Origin: an uncultured Opitutia bacterium
GTDB lineage: Bacteria > Verrucomicrobiota > Verrucomicrobiia > Opitutales > Opitutaceae
Assembly: GCA_903840415.1 (NCBI GenBank)
Contig: CAIMFY010000009.1
Span: forward strand, 33,952 to 97,951
Direction: 5' to 3'
DNA: 64,000 nt
Below the pieces are notes generated by a model, which was not told the DNA's origin, did no database searches, and saw nothing but the letters and a program-made list of their open reading frames with translations. Made by a program: the position numbers and the translations under genes. Positions 43,172-50,595 of this stretch are shown here, piece after piece; the stretch's first letter is position 1; each line of letters opens with the position of its first letter.

Positions 43172-44349
43172 TAGACCACGATCAGATCCCGTTGGTAGTT
43201 CTCCGGCGTGATGAGCGCATCGGTTGGGCCGATGTGGACGTTCACCTCGCTGCGCGCGCCGGTTTGGCCGGGCAGATAGATGCCGGGCTCGACCGAGAAT
43301 CCCACGCCGGGAATCAGGAGTCGGTCGTCGTAAGTTTCGGTGTCGTCGATCGGCGGCCCGAAGCCATGCAGCCCAAAACGATCGATCGAGTGCCCGGTGC
43401 GCGCCTGGATACTATCCCGGAAACCGCCCAGCTCGATTTGAGTGCGGGCGGCAGCATCGGCTTCGGCCCCACTAATTGCTTGGCCGCTGCGAATCCGCTG
43501 CGTGATAAGCGCGAGCGCCGCATCGCGGGCCGAACGTAACGTTTCCCAAATCCGGGTATCCCGGTCCTTCGGGGCGCCGATCGATGCCATCCATGTTTGG
43601 TCGGCATAGACGCCGCTGGGCTCCTTCGCCCAGAGGTCGACCAGGAGCATTTCGCCGGGGATGATCTTCTCGGCCTCGTCTGGGGTCGGCTCGTAATGAT
43701 TCCGCGCGGAGTTCGGCCCGAAACTGACACTCGGACCGTTGTCGGTGATGAGACCCTCATTCTTGAACTGCTCCCGAATCCATTCGGCCAGGTCATACTC
43801 CGTCATGGGGTGGGCCGTTCGGGCGCGGTCGCCAGCGAGCGCGATCCCCTTGCCAGCAATCCGGGCGATGGTTTTTGCCGCGCGTTGGTGGGAGGCGAGG
43901 TCCCGCGGCGTCCAGACCGAGCAAAAACGTGTCACGAGATCGACGGAGGAAACCAAATGCACGCCCAAACCCGAGAGAAATTCATAGACTCCCGCCGGAA
44001 GGGTATCGAGGTAGGGAATCACATTCCTCGGGGAATATTCCGCCGCCAGTCGCTTGCCGCCAAGCAGTCCAACGACATGCGCTTCCAACTCTTCGCGCCG
44101 AACCCAGATGTGTTTGATCCACTCCGCCGGCCAGTGGCGCCAGAGATCGTTGTCGATTGCGTGCACCAAGGCCGTAGGCACACCGATGCGCGGCACAAGA
44201 ACGTAGACTCGCCGCGTCCCAACAATTTCCGGTCCCAGAACCGCCGCGGCCACCCGGTTCTGACCGCGAAAGTCGAAGATTAGCCAGCCATCGAGATCGA
44301 ATTCTGCCAGCAATTCGTGAATCCGTGCGAGTTGGGCGTTATCGAGCAT
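43171..44349 (-). CDS. M24-family Xaa-Pro peptidase (prolidase-like)
   Basis: About 392 residues from ATG 44349 (MLDNAQLARIHELLAEFDLDGW). The N-terminal creatinase/prolidase domain is followed by a pita-bread M24 domain. Metal ligands are visible: Asp in LLVDLWAKE, Asp in VYADQTWM, His in GLHGFGPP, Glu in FSVEPGIYLPG and Glu in RSEVNVHIG. Dipeptidases of this type cleave Xaa-Pro bonds. In this operon it probably releases proline or hydroxyproline from small peptides, for example collagen-like fragments. The start overlaps the epimerase gene by 11 nt. Confidence 0.85.
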   Translation of the reverse strand: MLDNAQLARIHELLAEFDLDGWLIFDFRGQNRVAAAVLGPEIVGTRRVYVLVPRIGVPTALVHAIDNDLWRHWPAEWIKHIWVRREELEAHVVGLLGGKRLAAEYSPRNVIPYLDTLPAGVYEFLSGLGVHLVSSVDLVTRFCSVWTPRDLASHQRAAKTIARIAGKGIALAGDRARTAHPMTEYDLAEWIREQFKNEGLITDNGPSVSFGPNSARNHYEPTPDEAEKIIPGEMLLVDLWAKEPSGVYADQTWMASIGAPKDRDTRIWETLRSARDAALALITQRIRSGQAISGAEADAAARTQIELGGFRDSIQARTGHSIDRFGLHGFGPPIDDTETYDDRLLIPGVGFSVEPGIYLPGQTGARSEVNVHIGPTDALITPENYQRDLIVV

Positions 44350-45325
44350 CGGAAAAAGGGGGCACTCCGCCCATAGCGGGCAGCTGTATTCTCGGATTGA
44401 TGCCCCAGCCAAAGGGATCGTTCGGTTCAAACATCTGCTCTGTTCGCGCCAAGAGATGGGCGCGGCCGGTAATGACGGGGTTTACCTCGCCCTTCGCTCG
44501 GTCCCGCCAGAAATAACGGGCGGTAAGTTTGCTGCCGATGATACTCTCCTGCACCCACGGCTGATCCTCGGCGAGTTTTCCGTCGGCCGCCAGACAGGCG
44601 AGTTTGGCGCTCGTCCCGGTCCCGCAGGGAGAGCGGTCGTAAGCCTTGCCGGGGCAGAGAACGAAATTGCGGCTGTCTACGTCCGGCGTAGATGAGGGGG
44701 AGAATAGTTCGACATGATCGACTTCCGGGAAGCCCTGCGCGTTGACCGCCTGCCGGACCCTCCACGCGTAGTCCGTGAGCGCCTCAAGGTGGTCCGAGTC
44801 CAGGTCGAGACTGTGATTCTCGACCAGGAAGAACCAGTTGCCACCCCAGGCAACGTCGCCGCACACCTCGCCCACTTCAGAATCTCGGACCATAACGCCC
44901 TTCGCCCGGCGATAGCTTGCAACGTTATGCACCGAGACTTCGCCGCCGACATGCAGTTCGGCTTCGACCACCCCAACCGGGGTGTCGATTCTGACCGAGC
45001 CGGGCTTGATCTTGCCAAGGTGAGCGAGCGTTGCCACCAACCCGATCGTCCCGTGCCCGCACATGCCGAGGATGCCAATATTGTTGAAAAAAATGACGCC
45101 GAACCGACAGCCTGGAGCATAAGGCTCGACCAAAAGCCCCCCCACCATGACATCGGAACCGCGCGGCTCATTGACGATCGCAGAACGGTAGGCATCGAAG
45201 TGATCGCGGAAGAGTTGCGCCCGTTCCGCCAGCGGCCCTGAACCGAGAGCCGGGCCGCCGGACAGCACGAGCCGAGTGGGCTCGCCGCCGGTGTGGGAAT
45301 CGATGACAGTGATCGGGGTGGTCAC
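44339..45325 (-). CDS. 4-Hydroxyproline 2-epimerase (proline racemase family)
   Basis: A 328-residue protein of the proline racemase fold. Both catalytic cysteines are present: Cys89 in GMCGHGTIG and Cys234 in SPCGTGTSA. Two Cys residues point to epimerase/racemase activity; trans-3-hydroxyproline dehydratases have Thr at one position. GTG 45325 was chosen because it places the DSHTGGEP motif at the family-typical distance from the start, and because the duplicated promoter copy preserves exactly this GTG. The enzyme converts trans-4-hydroxy-L-proline to cis-4-hydroxy-D-proline. It is the first gene of the catabolic operon. Confidence 0.88.
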   Translation of the reverse strand: MTTPITVIDSHTGGEPTRLVLSGGPALGSGPLAERAQLFRDHFDAYRSAIVNEPRGSDVMVGGLLVEPYAPGCRFGVIFFNNIGILGMCGHGTIGLVATLAHLGKIKPGSVRIDTPVGVVEAELHVGGEVSVHNVASYRRAKGVMVRDSEVGEVCGDVAWGGNWFFLVENHSLDLDSDHLEALTDYAWRVRQAVNAQGFPEVDHVELFSPSSTPDVDSRNFVLCPGKAYDRSPCGTGTSAKLACLAADGKLAEDQPWVQESIIGSKLTARYFWRDRAKGEVNPVITGRAHLLARTEQMFEPNDPFGWGINPRIQLPAMGGVPPFSDAR

Positions 45326-45413
45326 GGGAGAAATTCTACCAGCCCTGTCTTGTATGAAATTGCCCGCTTTACTTGTGTTTTTGCCAAGTTTCATGGGGAA
45401 AGAGAACTCCACC
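45301..45413 (-). promoter_or_regulatory. Promoter segment, copy A, upstream of the hydroxyproline operon
   Basis: This 113-bp segment is repeated as copy B (48395-48508) with about 80% identity by eye. On the minus strand it has TAGAAT (45338-45333), a good -10 element, 7 nt before the epimerase GTG, and no clear -35. That suggests an activator-dependent and possibly leaderless promoter. The first codons of the epimerase are inside the repeat. Confidence 0.7.
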
Positions 45414-45552
45414 TCACCATCGTGGCCGGCCCAGCGGGACCGTGAAACTCCCGCCTCGGCGTGATCGTGACCATTGCGGCGATGCGTTCGGGATAATCCG
45501 TCCACGAGCGGTAGGCACCGAGCCAGACACCTCTCGCAGCCGGCAATCCCCG

Positions 45553-48348
45553 CTAGAAACGGACGACCGCGCTTAAATTCGCCTTCAAGGGCTCGGTGTA
45601 GCGGTAAATGTAGTTCGGTTGGTTGAGCGCCGTGTTGAACGAGTTGGCACCGCTCTTGTAATACTTGCTGGCGCCTTGGGCCAAATCGTAGACGCGGTTA
45701 ACGCCGATTCGTAAGGACGTGCGCTGACCGAAGATCTTGCGATCATACGTCGCATAGGCACCAATCGGGCACGCCGCGCCGCCGCGATACGTCACGCCAT
45801 TGAAGATCGCGACGTTGTAGTCCGGGGTCCAGACGGCGCTGACGCCCAGGCGCAAATTGTCGAGTTGCCGGAACTGATAATCCAGCACGGCGCTGGCGGT
45901 GTAGGGTGCACTGCGAAGACCGGTCACGACGGTGGTGTTGGTATTGGAGGCCTCGATGCTCTGGGCGGTCGAGATCAGGCTGGCACTCTCGGCCTGCGTG
46001 CGATCGCCGCCTGGAGCGTTGGCAGCAGCGGTGCGGGCGATCGCGGCTTCGAGCAGGTGCTGGAAATCCGAGAAATCGCGCGTGGCCTCGACCTGCGTCT
46101 TCGAAAACGTCAGCCGCCCCTGAATCCCATGGATGCGTTGACCACTCACGGTGAGTTCGACGCCCTTTGATTTTTCCGTCGAGCTGACGGTGCGCGACTC
46201 GCTGTTCAGACCCGTGGTCACGTGAAAATATGTCGGGTCGGAAGGCAGAAGGCTGTTCGGATTAAACAGGTCTTCGAGTTGGACCGAGGTGAGCGAATTG
46301 GGCGTCCAGGCATAGCCTGCGCTCTGGCGGGCAATCTCGTAACCGGCGAGGGTGTAGAAGATTTTCCCGCGCCAGAGGTCGCCCTTCAGTCCGACCTCCT
46401 TGGTGGTGCCGGTGATCGGGCCGAGGTTCTGGCCGGTGAACGTCTGTTGCGACTGCCAGTTGAATGACTGCGTGTAGACCGCGTAGGTGTTGACGCTGAC
46501 GTTTTCCTTTTTCAGCAGCGTGTAGGTGAGGCCGTAGATCCAGCTGCGCGCGGAGAGATCGAAGGACGGATCGTAGGTGAAGAACTGCGGGGCACTGTCC
46601 GGCGTGCCCCAGAAGGTAATGCGGCCGGTGGCATCGGTGTTGTAGGCGGCGGCGATGGGAATCTTGCGCGAGATGTGGTTATAACTCATGCCGACGAGCG
46701 AGGTGAGCCGACCACCGAAATATTCGCCGGAAAGCGAAGCGGTATAGTTTCTGGTGTAGCGGACATTGATGAACGGGCCGGTGTTGACGTAGCTTTCCGT
46801 AAGCTGCGGATCAAAGGTTGGGGTGTGCGGGAGGTTGACCGGGAGGACGCGGTTCCATCCGCCAGCGACGAGTTTGTCCGGATCGTCGAGGTAGGCGCGG
46901 AAGAGGAGTGTGTTGTTGGCGACAAGTCCGGGTGCGGCGGCGTTGGCGAGACCGAAACGCCGGTTATTTATGTAGTCCTTGCTGCGCGTGCCGGTGAGGA
47001 CGAGGGATTGCTTCATCCACTTGCCGAAGTCGAACGGGTAGGCCGCCGACAATCGTCCCGCCTTCAATGTGTCGCCAAACCTTTTGTAGGTGGTGAGACC
47101 GCCCGTCATTTCGAGATAGGGCCGACCAGAGCCGTCGACCCGGATCACCGGCGGTGAGCCGCTGCCGCCGAATGCGTTGTCGTTGCGATCCTGATGTTGG
47201 AACTGCTGGTTGTAAGACGCCTGAATGGAGAGTTTCCCGATGTTCTGATCGACCATAGCGGTAACGACGTTGAACGGACGATCGAGGTGGTCGCCAAACC
47301 CGAGGATATTGAAGGAGCGGCTGAAGCCGTGGAAGATCTTCTGCGTTCCGTCGGGCAGTAATACGCCGGCACTCTGGCCTTCAAGCAGCGAGACGGAGTT
47401 GCCGCTCGCACCCGTGGTGTCGACGGTGGCAAGAGCGGGATAGCCTGCAACATTCGGACGGGGGATAGTCTCGCCGTCGGTGGTGTAATACCAACTGTTG
47501 TTCGTCCCGAAGCTGCGACCGGGGGCCGCGATCGGGAGGATTTGCGCCGTGTTGTCAGCGCGCTGCCGCGTGTAGAGCCCGCGCTCGGCATCGAGGCTGA
47601 TCGTGGTGTTCTTGAACGGGCGGTAAGTGACCGCGAGGTCCAAGCCCCGGAAGCTCTGGTAACTGTCGTGCACCCACGATTGATCGGAGCGATTCACAAA
47701 GTTGAGCCTCAGGGCGAGCTGCTTGCTCACTTTGCGATTCACATCGAGCTGGACGCGATAGGATCCGAAACTGTCGTAGTTCGCGAGCAGTTCGGTCGCG
47801 TTTACAAAGCGAGCGCGCTTTGTCGTGGTGGTCACCTGGCCGCCCGGCGTGGAGTCGCCGAACATGAGGGAGTTGGAGCCCTTGCCGAAATCAAAGCGTT
47901 CGACGTTGTAGGTGTCGGAGGGCACCTGCCACTGGAAGAAATTGCGCGAAGTGTTGCTCGAGCCACTGAGACCGCGAAAGGTGATTCGGCTGTCGTCATT
48001 GCGCGCTTCGAGCCGCGGCGTAACGGTCAGCCCGGAGACGAAAGCCGCGGCGTCGTCCATGCTGAACACGCCGATGTCGTTCATGAAATCGCGGGTCAGC
48101 ACGTCGACGGTGGCGGGAACGCGCACAAGCTCTTGATTCGTGCGATTGCCGAGCAGGGTGGAAGAGGCGCTCCACTTGTCCTCCGCCGCCTCCCGGATCT
48201 CGAAGGGCGAAAGCTGGAGAACCTCGTCCGCGCTGGCGGCCCCGGCTGCTGGCCCAGGCACGGACTGTGCCTGAAGGGTCGCGGCAAATATGAAGAGACA
48301 TGCTGCCGGAAGGCCGGCGCTAAGTGGATAAACAATACGCGTGTTCAT
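45553..48348 (-). CDS. TonB-dependent receptor of the hydroxyproline locus
   Basis: A 931-residue outer-membrane receptor with a signal peptide ending around FAATLQAQS. A short TonB-box-like region (LQLSPFEIREA) precedes the plug domain (about residues 60-200: VPATVDVLTRDFMNDIGV, RITFRGLSG, FGKGSNSLMFGDSTPGGQV). The beta-barrel ends in the usual terminal Phe (ANLSAVVRF). It is transcribed in the same direction as the hydroxyproline operon from a duplicated copy of that promoter. The likely role is uptake of hydroxyproline-containing oligopeptides across the outer membrane. Its ATG overlaps a 24-codon leader frame by 4 nt. Confidence 0.88.
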   Translation of the reverse strand: MNTRIVYPLSAGLPAACLFIFAATLQAQSVPGPAAGAASADEVLQLSPFEIREAAEDKWSASSTLLGNRTNQELVRVPATVDVLTRDFMNDIGVFSMDDAAAFVSGLTVTPRLEARNDDSRITFRGLSGSSNTSRNFFQWQVPSDTYNVERFDFGKGSNSLMFGDSTPGGQVTTTTKRARFVNATELLANYDSFGSYRVQLDVNRKVSKQLALRLNFVNRSDQSWVHDSYQSFRGLDLAVTYRPFKNTTISLDAERGLYTRQRADNTAQILPIAAPGRSFGTNNSWYYTTDGETIPRPNVAGYPALATVDTTGASGNSVSLLEGQSAGVLLPDGTQKIFHGFSRSFNILGFGDHLDRPFNVVTAMVDQNIGKLSIQASYNQQFQHQDRNDNAFGGSGSPPVIRVDGSGRPYLEMTGGLTTYKRFGDTLKAGRLSAAYPFDFGKWMKQSLVLTGTRSKDYINNRRFGLANAAAPGLVANNTLLFRAYLDDPDKLVAGGWNRVLPVNLPHTPTFDPQLTESYVNTGPFINVRYTRNYTASLSGEYFGGRLTSLVGMSYNHISRKIPIAAAYNTDATGRITFWGTPDSAPQFFTYDPSFDLSARSWIYGLTYTLLKKENVSVNTYAVYTQSFNWQSQQTFTGQNLGPITGTTKEVGLKGDLWRGKIFYTLAGYEIARQSAGYAWTPNSLTSVQLEDLFNPNSLLPSDPTYFHVTTGLNSESRTVSSTEKSKGVELTVSGQRIHGIQGRLTFSKTQVEATRDFSDFQHLLEAAIARTAAANAPGGDRTQAESASLISTAQSIEASNTNTTVVTGLRSAPYTASAVLDYQFRQLDNLRLGVSAVWTPDYNVAIFNGVTYRGGAACPIGAYATYDRKIFGQRTSLRIGVNRVYDLAQGASKYYKSGANSFNTALNQPNYIYRYTEPLKANLSAVVRF

Positions 48349-48419
48349 TCTGATTGGTGCCTGGAGTTGCGTGAGCTCACCTGGGCGTGGGGCGCGATGA
48401 CGGTGCTCGGGGTGGTCAC
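48345..48419 (-). CDS. 24-codon leader frame overlapping the TonB receptor start
   Basis: GTG 48419 corresponds exactly to the epimerase start in promoter copy A. The product starts MTTPSTVI, against MTTPITVI in the epimerase. The frame runs 24 codons and stops with TGA overlapping the receptor ATG (ATGA at 48348-48345). The receptor has no Shine-Dalgarno sequence, so translation is plausibly coupled to this leader. It is not predicted to be a functional peptide. Confidence 0.55.
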   Translation of the reverse strand: MTTPSTVIAPHAQVSSRNSRHQSE

Positions 48420-48508
48420 GGGAGAAATTCTACCAGCCCTGTCTTGTAGGAAATAACCCGCTTTACTTGTATTTTTCGCCAACTTTCATCGGAAACGTGG
48501 ATTCCACC
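48395..48508. promoter_or_regulatory. Promoter segment, copy B, between TonB receptor and regulator
   Basis: This is the second copy of the 113-bp segment found at 45301-45413. It keeps the TAGAAT -10 (minus strand, 48432-48427) and extends to the first codons of the divergent regulator gene at 48497. Copy A ends in a matching but start-less version (GAGAACTCCACC against GTGGATTCCACC). This implies the segment originally lay between regulator and operon. Confidence 0.7.
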
Positions 48509-49237
48509 ACGGCCCCCTCATCTTCCTTGCTTGAACTGGCGGCGGTGCTCGTGGGTGGCGAGTTGCTGGATTACCTACCGGATACTGTGTTCTTTCTGAA
48601 GGATGTGGCTGGCCGTTATCTGGCCGTAAACACAACGCTCGTGGAGCGCTGCCAGCGCCGCCGGAAGACGGAACTGATCGGCCGAACCGTGGCGGATTTT
48701 TTCCCGGCGGAGCTGGCCCGGAACTATTTCGCGCAGGACCGGCGGGTGGTAGCCACGGGTGAGCCGATTGTGAACAAACTCGAACTGCATCTCTACCCGA
48801 GCCGTCAGCCGGGCTGGTGCCTCACGACCAAGCTACCGTTGCGTGACCGGATGGGCCGGATCATCGGGTTGGCGGGATTGTCGCGGGACCTGCACCCGAC
48901 GGCCAATGCCACTCGTCTGCCACCTGCCTTGGCGGAAGTGGTGGATTACTTGGATGGACATTATTCGGAGCCTGTGTCGGTCCGGATACTCGCACGGCGC
49001 GCCAACCTGACTCCCGTGAAATTCACCAGCCTCGTGAAACGGATTTTCCAGGTGACGCCTCTGCAGCTGCTGTTGCAACGGAGGCTCAATGCCGGCGCCC
49101 GAAGATTGCGCGATAGCGAAGACTCCGTCGCGGCGGTGGCCCAAGCCTGTGGTTTCTATGATCACAGTGCGTTTTCGCGGCAGTTCAAACTGGCCACGGG
49201 ACTAACCCCGCTCGCCTACCGCCGGTCGGTACGCTAA
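48497..49237 (+). CDS. PAS-AraC family transcriptional regulator
   Basis: About 246 residues from GTG 48497; a TTG at 48467 is possible. The N-terminal half is a PAS domain (LLDYLPDTVFFLKDVAGRYLAVNTTL...IGRTVADFFP...GLAGLSRDLH). The C-terminal ~100 residues form the AraC double helix-turn-helix (SVRILARRANLTPVKFTSLVKRIF; VAQACGFYDHSAFSRQFKLATGLTPLAYR). It is divergent from the TonB receptor across promoter copy B, so it is the likely regulator of the receptor and the hydroxyproline operon. The PAS domain probably senses the inducer. The stop overlaps the end of the convergent maturase gene by 3 bp. Confidence 0.87.
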   Translation: MDSTTAPSSSLLELAAVLVGGELLDYLPDTVFFLKDVAGRYLAVNTTLVERCQRRRKTELIGRTVADFFPAELARNYFAQDRRVVATGEPIVNKLELHLYPSRQPGWCLTTKLPLRDRMGRIIGLAGLSRDLHPTANATRLPPALAEVVDYLDGHYSEPVSVRILARRANLTPVKFTSLVKRIFQVTPLQLLLQRRLNAGARRLRDSEDSVAAVAQACGFYDHSAFSRQFKLATGLTPLAYRRSVR

Positions 49238-50529
49238 CGTGCTCCACGTTCGAATCTGCTGGGTAGCCACTGTGATCGGGGCGTCTGCATGATGTAGGCC
49301 GGCGCTTGGTTCATGGAGAGCAGCGCCCCCATCGTCCGCATCGGCGAGTCGATGTGCGCGAAGAACTTCTTGTAGCCTGCGCACAGATAGTTGAGCCCGG
49401 CCTCGCCCTGCGGCGTACGGAGGAAACGATGCTTGGGGCATTCGCCGTGACAGGCAAATTTCACAGGGCACTCGCGACAGTAGCGCGGCAGCGTGGCTGA
49501 TTTGGCCTGACCAAACGCGCGCTGCTCCGGTGAGTCGACCATCGCGGCCAGCGAGGTGTTCATCAGGTTGCCGAGGTTGTAGCGGGGATAGACGTAATGG
49601 TCGCAGCTGTAGATGTCGCCGTTGTGTTCGATGGCGAGGGCGCGTCCGCAATTTTCTGAAAACACGCAAACGCCCGCGGGATTTCCCGTCCAGTTGGCCA
49701 GGGCGGCATCAAACTGCTGTACGAACACCTTCCCCACATCACGCTGCACCCACTCGTCGAAGATGCGGGAGAGAAACTCGCCAAACTCCGCTGGTCGCAC
49801 GCTCCACGGTGTCACCTGCGCGTCGAGCGTGCCGGGATCGGCGTCGTCGGGCGGCGCGACGAGCCACAAATCCTTCTCGCCCGGATTGGGGACACTGCGC
49901 TCCACAATCGGGATGAACTGGATGTAGCCCGATCCGATCTCACGGAGGAATCGATACACCTCGAGCGGTTGCACCGAGTTCTTCCGATGGACGGTCGTGA
50001 GCGTGTTGAACTCAACCCCGTGTTTCTTCAGCACCTGCAGACCGACCATCACGCGGTCGAAGGTCGGCTTGCCTCCCTTGTCCACGCGGTAGGTGTCGTG
50101 GAGGTGCGCCGGGCCGTCGATGCTGAGGCCGACGAGAAAGTGATGCTTGGCGAAGAACTCAGCCCACTCGTCGTCGAGCAGGACACCGTTGGTTTGAAAC
50201 GCGTTTTCGATCGTCTTTCCCTGCGCGTAGACTTCCTGCAGTCTCACCGCCTCGCGAAAGAACGCCACGCCCAGGAGTGTGGGCTCTCCGCCCTGCCAGG
50301 CGAAGCTGACGTGCGGACCGGGTTGGGCCGCGATGTAGTCGCGAACATAGGCCTCGAGCACCTCGGGCTTCATGCGCATGTTGCCCGGCTCGCCGTAAAG
50401 CCGTTCCTTCTCGAGGTAGAAGCAGTAGCTGCAGTCGAGGTTGCACTTCGACCCGACCGGCTTGGTCATCAGGTGAAAGGGCGCCTCGGCGACAGCTGGC
50501 CGAGAACCTGAATTTTGAGGCCGGGTCAT
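49234..50529 (-). CDS. Anaerobic sulfatase-maturating enzyme (radical SAM, SPASM)
   Basis: A 431-residue radical SAM enzyme from ATG 50529; an ATG at 50565 would add 12 residues. The SAM cluster is C29-N-L-D-C33-S-Y-C36. The C-terminal cluster region has CVFSENCGRALAIEHNGDIY, SCDHYVYPRYNLGN, CRECPVKFACHGECPKHRF and a final CAGYKKFF. The sequence RLYGEPGNMRM is also typical. The enzyme converts the active-site Cys or Ser of sulfatases to formylglycine in the cytoplasm before folding. Its client is most likely the sulfatase at 54100-55524 in the same gene run. Confidence 0.92.
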   Translation of the reverse strand: MTRPQNSGSRPAVAEAPFHLMTKPVGSKCNLDCSYCFYLEKERLYGEPGNMRMKPEVLEAYVRDYIAAQPGPHVSFAWQGGEPTLLGVAFFREAVRLQEVYAQGKTIENAFQTNGVLLDDEWAEFFAKHHFLVGLSIDGPAHLHDTYRVDKGGKPTFDRVMVGLQVLKKHGVEFNTLTTVHRKNSVQPLEVYRFLREIGSGYIQFIPIVERSVPNPGEKDLWLVAPPDDADPGTLDAQVTPWSVRPAEFGEFLSRIFDEWVQRDVGKVFVQQFDAALANWTGNPAGVCVFSENCGRALAIEHNGDIYSCDHYVYPRYNLGNLMNTSLAAMVDSPEQRAFGQAKSATLPRYCRECPVKFACHGECPKHRFLRTPQGEAGLNYLCAGYKKFFAHIDSPMRTMGALLSMNQAPAYIMQTPRSQWLPSRFERGAR

Positions 50530-50595
50530 TGGTGAATCCAGACAGTGCCTGCGCAAGCATGGCAAGCGGACGCTTCTCGTTTGGTGCGCCGCAGA

